Notes under the pieces: generated by a model
Told to the model about the DNA's origin: nothing
The model's input: the letters and a program-made list of their open reading frames with translations, nothing else
The model's database searches: none
Part shown: positions 7,329 to 14,113 of the stretch, one piece after another
How the letters are laid out: every line of letters begins with the position of its first letter
How positions within the stretch are numbered: the first letter of the stretch is position 1
Position numbers and translations under genes: made by a program
From: Microscillaceae bacterium
Lineage (GTDB): Bacteria > Bacteroidota > Bacteroidia > Cytophagales > Microscillaceae
Direction: 5' to 3'
DNA length: 25,320 nucleotides
Assembly: GCA_003483885.1 (NCBI GenBank)
Contig: DMXI01000344.1
Coordinates: 1 to 25,320 of the forward strand

Positions 7329-8837
7329 ATGACAGATAGAGAAACAATCGCTGAAGAGCAAAACAGTAAAAAACGCATCGTAATTTTAGGAGGCGCTGAG
7401 AGTGGGGTTGGAAGTGCTTTATTAGCCAAAGCCAAGGGTTATGATGTATTTGTATCAGACAGTTCTATCTTACGGGAGAATTATCGTAAAGTGTTGATAG
7501 ATAATGAGATAAAGTACGAAGAAGAGGGGCATACAGATGAATTTATCCTCATTGCCGATGAGGTGATCAAAAGCCCGGGTATCCCAGAAAATGCCTCTAT
7601 AGTACGTAAAGTAGCCCGCCAACAAATCCCTATTATTTCAGAAATTGAATTTGCCGCAAGGTATACCCAGGCCAAGATTATAGGCATTACTGGAAGTAAC
7701 GGAAAATCGACAACGACTCTACTGACTCACCATCTCTTGCAAGAGGCTGGTTTTAAGGTAGGATTGGCCGGAAATATCGGAGAAAGCTTTGCGAAACAGG
7801 TAGTAGAAGATGCCTACGATTATTTTGTAGTGGAGGTAAGCAGTTTTCAGTTAGACAATACCTACAATTTGCGTCCTTTTATCTCAATGATGATCAATAT
7901 TACTCCTGATCATTTGGACCGTTACGAAAATAATTTTAATAAGTATATTGCTTCTAAATTTAGGATTATCCAGAAACAAACACCTTCGGATTATTTTATC
8001 TACAATTACGATGATGTAAGTATTGGCGAGCGACTTCAAAAAATAAAGGACGGAGTGATTTCGCAAGGAGGAGAAGAAGGAATAGTGGCCGCCAAAGCGA
8101 TTAGTTTACCCAAGTGTTTGCCAGTGAGTTTACAAGCAATGGAGCAGGACAAGGCGCAGGAAATGGATTTGTCTTATTACAACGAATCTGAAAGAGCAAT
8201 TGTGATGAATTTTAAATCTGCCGATGGAGAACAAAAAACACTCACAATTCCAGCCGATGATTTGCCATTACCTGGTAAACATAATATTTTTAATGTAATG
8301 TTGGCGTTGCAGGCTTGCCAGATTTTGGGAGCTTCTACTGCGGCGTTGCAAGAAGGGCTGAAAAACTTCAGCAATGCTCCTCACCGAATGGAGGAGGTAG
8401 CAGAGCTTAACAATGTGAAGTTTATCAATGATTCTAAATCTACCAATATAGATTCGGCTTTTTATGCCTTGGATAGTATCAAAATGCCTGAAGATCAGCG
8501 CCGTTTGGTGTGGATTGCCGGAGGGGTAGACAAAGGCAACGATTATGAAAAAATCCAGGATTTGGTTACCAAAAAAGTGAAAATATTGATATGTTTGGGA
8601 TTGGATAATAAAAAGATTTACAATTATTTCCAGAAAGACGTTCACGTAACCATCCAAACCCAGCAAATGAACGAGGCAGTAGAACAGGCTTATGATTTGT
8701 GCAAGCCTGGAGATACCGTATTATTGTCGCCAGCCTGTGCCAGTTTCGATCTTTTCAAAAACTACGAAGAGCGAGGCGATAACTTCAAAAAAGCTGTTCA
8801 AAAGCTGGTAAGGCTTAAGAGTCGCAAGAAGAAATAA
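7329..8837 (+). CDS. murD: UDP-N-acetylmuramoyl-L-alanine:D-glutamate ligase
   Basis: MurD adds D-glutamate to UDP-MurNAc-L-alanine using ATP, the second amino-acid step of the peptidoglycan precursor in the cytoplasm. The N-terminal nucleotide-sugar fold begins RIVILGGAESGVGSALLAKAKG (from about residue 16). The Mur-ligase ATP loop GITGSNGKSTTT lies at 119-130, followed by EVSSFQLDN, NITPDHLDRY and the GKHNIFNVMLAL hinge. The C-terminal domain carries NDSKSTNIDSAFYALDS, GGVDKGNDY and LSPACASFD(L)F. At 502 residues it exceeds the usual 440-450, with the extra length mainly between the central and C-terminal parts (about residues 240-300). It heads a murD-ftsW-murG operon; mraY, which often precedes murD, is absent here. 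Confidence 0.96.
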   Translation: MTDRETIAEEQNSKKRIVILGGAESGVGSALLAKAKGYDVFVSDSSILRENYRKVLIDNEIKYEEEGHTDEFILIADEVIKSPGIPENASIVRKVARQQIPIISEIEFAARYTQAKIIGITGSNGKSTTTLLTHHLLQEAGFKVGLAGNIGESFAKQVVEDAYDYFVVEVSSFQLDNTYNLRPFISMMINITPDHLDRYENNFNKYIASKFRIIQKQTPSDYFIYNYDDVSIGERLQKIKDGVISQGGEEGIVAAKAISLPKCLPVSLQAMEQDKAQEMDLSYYNESERAIVMNFKSADGEQKTLTIPADDLPLPGKHNIFNVMLALQACQILGASTAALQEGLKNFSNAPHRMEEVAELNNVKFINDSKSTNIDSAFYALDSIKMPEDQRRLVWIAGGVDKGNDYEKIQDLVTKKVKILICLGLDNKKIYNYFQKDVHVTIQTQQMNEAVEQAYDLCKPGDTVLLSPACASFDLFKNYEERGDNFKKAVQKLVRLKSRKKK

Positions 8838-8964
8838 TAGTCGACGGTCAACAGTCTACCGTTGACAGCTATTCGTGCACTATCACAATTACGAATGTTT
8901 AATGAGAGACTGAATCAACGACTGAAGACTATGGATTGTCGACTGTCGTCTAATTGCAGAATCA
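8838..8964. repeat. Heptamer-periodic spacer between murD and ftsW
   Basis: Four consecutive 7-base units with consensus GTNNACN run from 8840 to 8867 (first two are GTCGACG and GTCAACA), and two more such units lie at 8938-8951. Because GTNNAC is self-complementary, the pattern reads the same way on both strands and permits several alternative hairpins. A further inverted pair, attcgt 8871-8876 and acgaat 8891-8896, lies between. No frame, promoter or terminator was recognised. Confidence 0.65.
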
Positions 8965-10197
8965 ATGGATGATACCACAATAGAAAATACAGCACATGAA
9001 CTGCCAGAAGAAGATTTTATAGAGGAACAACAACCCCGGGAAACCTGGTTTGATCGAAATCTTCAGGGAGATAAGTTTATCTGGATGGTGATTATAGCCT
9101 TGGCGGCGATTAGTGTGCTGGTGGTATACAGTGCCACTGGAACCATCGCTTATAAAAATCAACAGGGAAGCACCCATTACTTGGTGAAACATTCCATATT
9201 GGTATTTACCAGTTTGATAGCTATTTGGGTGACTCATCGCATCGACTATCGTTATTATTCTCGTTTATCAAGGGTTGCCCTCCTAATTTCCGTGCCCTTA
9301 CTGATTGTCTCTTGGCAATTTGGTTCAAAAATTAACGAAGCTAGTCGTTGGATTACCATTCCTATCATTAATCAATCGTTTCAAACCTCTGACTTGGCTA
9401 AATTGGCCTTGTTGGCCACTTTGGCAAGTATGCTGGCCAAGCGCCAACGTAGCATCGATGATTTCAAAGATGCCATTATGCCTATTTTATTTTGGGTGGG
9501 AATTATTTGTGGCCTCATCGGTTTGACTGATATATCCAGTGCATTGCTATTATTTGCTACCTGTTTGGTGCTGATGTTTATCGGTAGAGTACCTATCAAC
9601 TATCTGATTTTATTGGTGGTAGTAGGTTTTATATCCATATCGGCCTCCTTGTACATGGGGCAGCGAGCAGGTACTTTCCGGAGTCGTATTGCGGCCAAGT
9701 ATACTTCCAGCGAGATACCATTTCAGGCCCAGCAATCTTATATTGCTATAGCTACTGGAGGCATAACTGGGGTGGGTGCAGGCAATAGCGTACAAAGAAA
9801 CTTTTTACCCAACCCTTACTCAGATTTCATATTTGCCATCATCATAGAGGAATATGGTTTATTAGGGGGCTTGGTAGTATTGGTGCTCTATTTGGTGCTG
9901 CTCTACCGGGGGATGTTGGTAGTGGCTAATAGTAAACGGCCCTTTGGGGGAATTCTGTCTGCCGGGCTGGTATTTAGTATTGTGATACAGGCCCTGATCA
10001 ACATGGCGGTTTCGGTAGGTTTGGTACCTATTACGGGTATGCCTATGCCATTGCTCAGTATGGGGGGAACCTCGCTGTTGTTTACAGGAATTGCCTTGGG
10101 CATTGTACTGAGTATTAGTAGAGGAGAAGTAGACGAAGATATTGATAAAATAGGTAAAGTAGCAAAAACTGGAAATGTCAAAAGAGATCCTGCATAA
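8965..10197 (+). CDS. ftsW: FtsW, septal peptidoglycan glycosyltransferase (SEDS family)
   Basis: A 410-residue inner-membrane protein with about ten membrane spans after a polar N-terminus of some 40 residues. FtsW polymerises lipid II into glycan strands at the division septum, together with a class B penicillin-binding protein. SEDS signatures are present: the GVGAGNSVQRNFLPNPYSDF stretch followed directly by IFAIIIEEYGLLGG in the large periplasmic loop, and the late GLVPITGMPMPLLSMGGTS motif. The position between murD and murG supports FtsW rather than RodA. The C-terminus is polar. It overlaps murG by 23 bases, implying coupled translation. The 127-base gap after murD is unusually long for this operon and holds repeats. 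Confidence 0.94.
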   Translation: MDDTTIENTAHELPEEDFIEEQQPRETWFDRNLQGDKFIWMVIIALAAISVLVVYSATGTIAYKNQQGSTHYLVKHSILVFTSLIAIWVTHRIDYRYYSRLSRVALLISVPLLIVSWQFGSKINEASRWITIPIINQSFQTSDLAKLALLATLASMLAKRQRSIDDFKDAIMPILFWVGIICGLIGLTDISSALLLFATCLVLMFIGRVPINYLILLVVVGFISISASLYMGQRAGTFRSRIAAKYTSSEIPFQAQQSYIAIATGGITGVGAGNSVQRNFLPNPYSDFIFAIIIEEYGLLGGLVVLVLYLVLLYRGMLVVANSKRPFGGILSAGLVFSIVIQALINMAVSVGLVPITGMPMPLLSMGGTSLLFTGIALGIVLSISRGEVDEDIDKIGKVAKTGNVKRDPA

Positions 10198-11314
10198 ACA
10201 AAACACTGGTGCTAAGCCGGTTCGAGCCATCATTAGTGGAGGTGGTACCGGAGGGCATATTTACCCTGCCATTGCCATTGCCAACGAGCTAAAAGCCCGA
10301 CAGGCCAATGCAGAAATTTTATTTGTAGGAGCCAAGGGTAAAATGGAGATGGAAAAAGTACCCAAAGCGGGTTATCCTATAGAGGGACTCTGGATTAGTG
10401 GCATTCAGCGGAGTCTATCGGCCGATAATTTGGCTTTTCCATTCAAACTCACTTCTAGTCTACTCAAAGCCAGAGGTATTATTAAACGTTTTCGCCCCAA
10501 TGTAGCCATTGGTGTAGGTGGTTTTGCCAGTGGCCCATTGTTGTACATGGCCTCCCGTATGGGGATTCCTTGCCTTATCCAAGAGCAAAACTCGTATGCT
10601 GGATTGACCAATAAATGGCTTTCTAAAAGGGTGAAAACCATTTGTGTGGCCTATGAAGGTTTAGAAAAATACTTTCCAAAGGAAAAGCTGGTATATACTG
10701 GAAATCCAGTACGCAAAGACATTTTAGAGTTGGATGCAGTGGCCAAGAGAGCAAAGGCCTTCCAACACTTTGGACTCGATCCTAATAAGCAAACAATTTT
10801 GGCAGTAGGGGGGAGTTTAGGAGCCAGAAGTGTCAACGAGAGTATTTCTAAAGACTTGCATAAAATTGTGCAGGCCGATGTGCAAATATTGTGGCAAACA
10901 GGTAAAAATACCTTTGAAGAAAATCCCGATAATGCTTCACTTCTAACCAACCCCTTGGTAAAACGTACCGAATTTATCTATGAAATGGATTTGGCGTATG
11001 CCTTAGCCGATGTCATTGTATCACGTGCCGGAGCGTTGGCAGTCTCTGAAATTTGTTTGGTAGGTAAACCTGCGATTTTTGTACCTTTTCCGTTTGCTGC
11101 TGAAGATCACCAAACCAAAAATGTGCAAGCTTTGGAAGCCAAAAACGCGGCCATTCATATTAAAAACAGTGAGGCTAAAGAGCGTTTGATTGACACTGCT
11201 TTAGACTTGATCAAAAACGAAAACTTACAAGGCCAACTTGCCCAAAATATAGCTCAACTTGGCAAACCAAATGCTACTCAGCAAATTGTAGACGAGGTTT
11301 TGAAGTTGGTGTAG
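10175..11314 (+). CDS. murG: Undecaprenyl-PP-MurNAc-pentapeptide GlcNAc transferase
   Basis: MurG transfers GlcNAc from UDP-GlcNAc to lipid I, making lipid II on the inner face of the cytoplasmic membrane. Family motifs are intact: the N-terminal glycine loop SGGGTGGHIYPAIAIA (residues 21-36), GVGGFASGP, QEQNSYAGLTNKWL, TGNPVR, VGGSLGARSVNE, and the UDP-binding SRAGALAVSEICLVGKPAIF followed by PFPFAAEDHQTKNVQAL. At 379 residues it has normal length. The start lies inside ftsW (23-base overlap) with GGAA just before the ATG; no other in-frame ATG precedes the glycine loop. The usual downstream partners (murC, ftsQ, ftsA, ftsZ) are missing here and a regulator gene follows. Confidence 0.96.
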   Translation: MSKEILHKQNTGAKPVRAIISGGGTGGHIYPAIAIANELKARQANAEILFVGAKGKMEMEKVPKAGYPIEGLWISGIQRSLSADNLAFPFKLTSSLLKARGIIKRFRPNVAIGVGGFASGPLLYMASRMGIPCLIQEQNSYAGLTNKWLSKRVKTICVAYEGLEKYFPKEKLVYTGNPVRKDILELDAVAKRAKAFQHFGLDPNKQTILAVGGSLGARSVNESISKDLHKIVQADVQILWQTGKNTFEENPDNASLLTNPLVKRTEFIYEMDLAYALADVIVSRAGALAVSEICLVGKPAIFVPFPFAAEDHQTKNVQALEAKNAAIHIKNSEAKERLIDTALDLIKNENLQGQLAQNIAQLGKPNATQQIVDEVLKLV

Positions 11315-11325
11315 CCTTATGTCAT

Positions 11326-11357
11326 TTTGCCCTTTCTTCTCAAAAATGCTACCTTTG
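11326..11357 (+). promoter_or_regulatory. Bacteroidota promoter of the HxlR-type gene
   Basis: TTTG at 11326-11329 and TACCTTTG at 11350-11357 are separated by 20 bases, an excellent match to TTTG-N19/21-TAnnTTTG. The predicted start site is near 11364, about 85 bases ahead of the ATG. Confidence 0.75.
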
Positions 11358-11363
11358 TTCTTT

Positions 11364-11399
11364 ATTGACTACTAATTTATTAAAAATAGAGTAGTCAAT
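11364..11399. promoter_or_regulatory. 10-base inverted repeat at the HxlR start site (candidate operator)
   Basis: Arms 11364-11373 (attgactact) and 11390-11399 are perfect reverse complements, separated by 16 AT-rich bases. The first arm begins where transcription should start. The geometry suits a dimeric winged-helix repressor controlling its own gene, or a leader hairpin. Confidence 0.55.
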
Positions 11400-11413
11400 G
11401 AAAAATGACTAAT

Positions 11414-11425
11414 GTTGATAATCAG
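11414..11425. promoter_or_regulatory. Shared 12-base site, HxlR copy
   Basis: GTTGATAATCAG lies 23 bases before the HxlR-type ATG. The same word occurs in the leader of the DinB-like gene at 12959-12970 in the matching orientation. The core TGATAATCA is close to a palindrome. Both copies fall downstream of predicted transcription starts. Confidence 0.45.
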
Positions 11426-11448
11426 TACATTACAAAACCTTAGTGCAT

Positions 11449-11784
11449 ATGACAGAGAGCAAATCAGTAGCACCCGAAGTTTGCCCAGTAACTTTTTGTA
11501 TGAGTAAAATTGGGGGCAAATGGAAACCCATCATTATATTTTTGATTGAAAAAGGTGCCAATCGCTTTGGCATAATGCAGCGTGGTATTGAGGGTATTAG
11601 CAAACAAATGCTCACCAAACAACTACGCGAACTGGAAGCCGACGGAATTTTAGAACGAAAAATCTTTGCCGAAATCCCTCCTCGGGTAGAATACTACATG
11701 ACCGACTATGGCCGCTCTTTGCTACCCGTGATTGAAAGTATGAAAAAATGGGGAGAGGCTCATTTGAGTGAAAAACCTTCTTAA
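11449..11784 (+). CDS. HxlR-family winged-helix transcriptional regulator
   Basis: The 111-residue product matches the HxlR (MarR-like) regulators. The N-terminal CPVTFCMSKIGGKWKPIII carries the typical cysteine and GGKW motif at the first helix; then RFGIMQRGIEGISKQMLTKQLRELEADGIL is the helix-turn-helix, followed by the wing (ERKIFAEIPPRVEYYMTDYG) and a C-terminal dimer helix. Family members often respond to aldehydes or redox stress and repress nearby genes; the ligand here is unknown. The frame extends to a GTG at 11443, but the ATG is chosen. It has its own promoter, an inverted repeat at the start site, and a site shared with the facing DinB-like gene. Confidence 0.93.
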   Translation: MTESKSVAPEVCPVTFCMSKIGGKWKPIIIFLIEKGANRFGIMQRGIEGISKQMLTKQLRELEADGILERKIFAEIPPRVEYYMTDYGRSLLPVIESMKKWGEAHLSEKPS

Positions 11785-11816
11785 ATGAAAAGTGTAAAAT
11801 GTAAAGTGAAAAATGG
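11784..11816 (+). repeat. Left 33-base inverted repeat of the four-helix-bundle cassette
   Basis: This arm matches the reverse complement of 12304-12336 at 30 of 33 positions. It is built from four 7-base units of form RTGWAAA followed by ATGG. Its first base is the last base of the HxlR TAA stop codon. Confidence 0.75.
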
Positions 11817-11855
11817 CACAAAGCGTAGCCGACCACTCAGCACTATACTAATTAT

Positions 11856-12227
11856 TTACCGTTTTGAGGAGTTTGGGTTCATTTTACTGGTTTTGATAGT
11901 ACTTACCAACATGGCTATCAGTTCTTTCACGTCATTTTGTAAACTTTCAAACAGTTTTTGAGGAATATAATCAGTATCTTTTAATAAACAAGTCCAATAT
12001 TCTGTTTCATTTGCCTCTTTTAGGCTTACATTCATTTTATGGATAAAATCAGACTTGCTTTGAGCAAATTCTGCCTCCCGAATAAGCGCCCCAATAGCTG
12101 TTCCACTTTTTAATATTTGTTGACTTAACACAAACTCTTTATGTCCATTTTGTAAATACTGAGCTAGACGGACTATTCTAATCGCAAATTGATAACTCTT
12201 TTCTTTTAATGGGTTTTCTTTTGACAT
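11856..12227 (-). CDS. Four-helix-bundle protein (S23/IVS family)
   Basis: The 123-residue product belongs to the four-helix-bundle family first seen in intervening sequences of 23S rRNA genes and related to the Avd accessory protein of diversity-generating retroelements. Family landmarks are the opening KSYQFAIRIVRLAQYL helix, ILKSGTAIGALIREAEFAQSKSDFIHKMNVSLKEANETEYWTCLLKD, and a final helix with VKELIAMLVSTIKTSK. It is alpha-helical with basic patches and likely binds RNA or DNA; its biological role is not settled. Here it is not inside rRNA and no reverse transcriptase is near. It sits alone between two convergent genes and is bracketed by 33-base inverted repeats, so it may travel as a cassette. 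No TAnnTTTG promoter was found upstream. Confidence 0.9.
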   Translation of the reverse strand: MSKENPLKEKSYQFAIRIVRLAQYLQNGHKEFVLSQQILKSGTAIGALIREAEFAQSKSDFIHKMNVSLKEANETEYWTCLLKDTDYIPQKLFESLQNDVKELIAMLVSTIKTSKMNPNSSKR

Positions 12228-12303
12228 AAGCTGAGAGTTTTTATTAGGAGTACTGTAATAAATTTAAGCTTTATAACGCAATAGTAGGTCGGATATAGAA
12301 AAA

Positions 12304-12336
12304 CCATTTTTCATTTTACGTTTTACATTTTTCATT
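12304..12336 (-). repeat. Right 33-base inverted repeat of the four-helix-bundle cassette
   Basis: Reverse complement of 11784-11816 with three mismatches and the same RTGWAAA heptamer build (one unit reads ACGTAAA). Its outer end falls in the TGA stop codon of the DinB-like gene. A second short inverted pair lies inside the cassette, at 11826-11834 and 12287-12295, with one mismatch in nine. Confidence 0.75.
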
Positions 12337-12932
12337 CAAGGCGATGGTCGCCTTTGCTTTTCACTTAATAAAACGACTCTCTGTGCCTGTATCAAATGCC
12401 GATGAGTATGTACATTGAGAAAGCGAAAGACATCTCCCAGGCGAAAGCGAAAGATGGGGCCAATGGCAGAAGTGATTTTTACTTTGTTGAGATTTACTTG
12501 AGCTGCTTGGTCTATTTGAGCAATAAACTGCGCCATGTTTTCGGCAAACTCTTCTCTTACTCGGGGATTTCGCTGGGGTAAATTATTGGGTTCAAAGCTT
12601 TTAAAAGTCTTCACTCTACGGCGAGGCTGGTTGTTTTCATCCAGACGAAAGCTATTGGTAAAATTTTGCCCAATAAGCCCGGTTTTGAAAATACCTTGGG
12701 CTTGCCAGCCTTTCTCCAAACCTTGCTGAATCCCGACTTTGATCTTGGGCATATAGTTACGCGATGTAATGTTGAGGTGTTCCAGACATTCGCCCACGCT
12801 CCATTTACCAGGGGCAGGTTGCCAATATAATTCCTCTTCGGTGAGATGATCAAAACTTTCTTTGGCTACTTTTAAATCTTCTTGGGCATCGGCTTTGGCT
12901 TGCTTAAGCAGTTCTTCAGTGTTTATTTTCAT
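12336..12932 (-). CDS. DinB-like superfamily protein
   Basis: The 198-residue product has the DinB/YfiT-like four-helix fold signature: WQPAPGKWSVGECLEHLN near the N-terminus and HTHRHLIQAQRV near the C-terminus. The three metal-ligand histidines expected for the family are H52, H175 and H179. Such proteins bind a divalent metal; many act as thiol-dependent S-transferases, but the reaction here cannot be told from sequence. It faces the HxlR regulator, with the four-helix-bundle cassette between their stop codons, and shares a 12-base leader site with it. A small perfect hairpin (12338-12344 with 12348-12354) sits in its last codons. Confidence 0.85.
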   Translation of the reverse strand: MKINTEELLKQAKADAQEDLKVAKESFDHLTEEELYWQPAPGKWSVGECLEHLNITSRNYMPKIKVGIQQGLEKGWQAQGIFKTGLIGQNFTNSFRLDENNQPRRRVKTFKSFEPNNLPQRNPRVREEFAENMAQFIAQIDQAAQVNLNKVKITSAIGPIFRFRLGDVFRFLNVHTHRHLIQAQRVVLLSEKQRRPSP

Positions 12933-12958
12933 AGTTGACTTATGTTAATGGTAAATTG

Positions 12959-12970
12959 CTGATTATCAAC
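12959..12970. promoter_or_regulatory. Shared 12-base site, DinB-like copy
   Basis: The reverse strand reads GTTGATAATCAG, identical to 11414-11425, and lies about 26 bases before the DinB-like start codon, just after its predicted transcription start. Confidence 0.45.
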
Positions 12971-12987
12971 GAATAGATTGTTGAATA

Positions 12988-13017
12988 CAAATGTAATATT
13001 TTGCGTTTTTACCTCAA
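12988..13017 (-). promoter_or_regulatory. Bacteroidota promoter of the DinB-like gene
   Basis: On the minus strand TTG (13017-13015) and TACATTTG (12995-12988) are 19 bases apart, matching the Bacteroidota consensus. The start site should lie near 12981, giving a leader of about 50 bases. Confidence 0.65.
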
Positions 13018-13053
13018 TTGATGTAGATCAAGAAGTAAAAAATAAACTTGGCC

Positions 13054-13084
13054 TTTGACTATTGTAAGAGAAGATATACATTTA
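13054..13084 (+). promoter_or_regulatory. Probable promoter of the 92-residue orphan gene
   Basis: TTTG (13054-13057) and TACATTTA (13077-13084) are 19 bases apart. The -7 element differs from TAnnTTTG only in its last base. The predicted start is about 22 bases before the ATG. Confidence 0.4.
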
Positions 13085-13112
13085 GATATGTTTAACCAAA
13101 GTTTCTGAAAAA

Positions 13113-13391
13113 ATGGAAGATAAAGACTTATATGCCATTGAAATTGATCGAGAAGATCACTTGATTTATTTACATTTCAATTTTAAGCACGAATATTATT
13201 CCTCAGAGGGTGTAGAAGAAACCCTGGGGCAAGATATCGAAAAAATGAGAGGCGTGAATTCTGCGTACAGTAGCGATTTGTATAAATTGGATGTAGAGGT
13301 GAGCAGAAGCAAATTTTTTAAAGTATCGGAAGTAGCCAAAACCATCGAGAAACTTTTACAAAAATGTGGTATAGAAAAAAGTAACTTCTGA
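13113..13391 (+). CDS. Hypothetical protein, 92 residues
   Basis: No family was recognised. The product is small, soluble and acidic at its N-terminus, with beta-like segments (YAIEIDREDHLIYLHFNF), a charged middle, and a C-terminal amphipathic helix (VSEVAKTIEKLLQKCGIEK). It has no signal peptide or membrane segment. Codon and amino-acid use look like neighbouring genes, and a likely promoter lies close upstream, so it is probably real. It ends seven bases from the stop codon of the convergent Crp/Fnr-type gene. Confidence 0.65.
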   Translation: MEDKDLYAIEIDREDHLIYLHFNFKHEYYSSEGVEETLGQDIEKMRGVNSAYSSDLYKLDVEVSRSKFFKVSEVAKTIEKLLQKCGIEKSNF

Positions 13392-13398
13392 GATATCT

Positions 13399-13998
13399 TT
13401 ATAAATCCTTTACTTTTCGTCGTAATCTGCTAAATGTTTCGGGAGTCATTCGAAGGTAAGAAGCCAGGTATTTTTGGGGAATGAGTTGGATACAGCGAGG
13501 GCTTTGGGTCATCAGACGGCGATAACGTTCTTCGGCAGTATAAGACAAAATAGCTACTTCCCGATTGGCTTTGCCCACCAAAATTTGTTCGGCAATGAGC
13601 CTCCCCCAGCGCTCGACTACCTTATGGCGTTCGTACAAACTTTGCAAATCTTCGTGACTAAGACGCAGTAACACGCTATCACTGATGGTTTCAAGATAGT
13701 ATTTGGCAGGCGTTTGAGTAATCAAAGAATCTACCACGCCCGAATAGCTATGGTCAAACGAAAATGCCACACAAATTTCTTCGCCATCTACCAAATGAAA
13801 ACCGCGCTGCACCCCGTCTTCTACAAAGTACAAATAGCGCTCAATTTGCCCAGGTTTGGTCAGGTAAGTATTTTTAGGATAACTGACCAGTTCCCAACAT
13901 TGTGCAAAATCTTCCCAGGTTTCGGGTGAGAAAACGACCTTAGAAAAAATGGCTTCTTTGAGATGTTTGAGGGCTAGTACTTCGGGTGGTGGTTTCAT
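13399..13998 (-). CDS. Crp/Fnr-family transcriptional regulator
   Basis: The 199-residue product has an N-terminal cyclic-nucleotide-binding-type beta barrel (YLTKPGQIERYLYFVEDGVQRGFHLVDGEEICVAF, about residues 44-80), a linking helix (LYERHKVVERWGRLIAEQ), and a C-terminal helix-turn-helix (LIPQKYLASYLRMTPETFSRLRRKV). The barrel lacks the classical cAMP phosphate-binding RxxS arginine-serine pair, as is common in the Bacteroidota group of short Crp-like regulators, so its ligand is unknown. No Fnr-type cysteine cluster is seen. It diverges from the SDR gene across 115 bases, which suggests it controls that gene; this is inference from layout. Confidence 0.88.
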   Translation of the reverse strand: MKPPPEVLALKHLKEAIFSKVVFSPETWEDFAQCWELVSYPKNTYLTKPGQIERYLYFVEDGVQRGFHLVDGEEICVAFSFDHSYSGVVDSLITQTPAKYYLETISDSVLLRLSHEDLQSLYERHKVVERWGRLIAEQILVGKANREVAILSYTAEERYRRLMTQSPRCIQLIPQKYLASYLRMTPETFSRLRRKVKDL

Positions 13999-14113
13999 GA
14001 AGTGAAAATAAATTTTTCGATGAGCATTGTCAAGCCTTGAAGTACTTTGAGGATATGGGAATATCTTGTAAATTATCTATATTGAGCGAAAATACTCAAA
14101 ATAGGATAAATAA

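Noticed and set aside
8268..8666. 132-codon minus-strand frame inside murD
   Set aside because: It is antisense to intact MurD motifs; a shadow frame.
11856..12227. Diversity-generating retroelement, suggested by the Avd-like four-helix-bundle protein
   Set aside because: No reverse transcriptase, template repeat or variable repeat is seen in the surrounding sequence.
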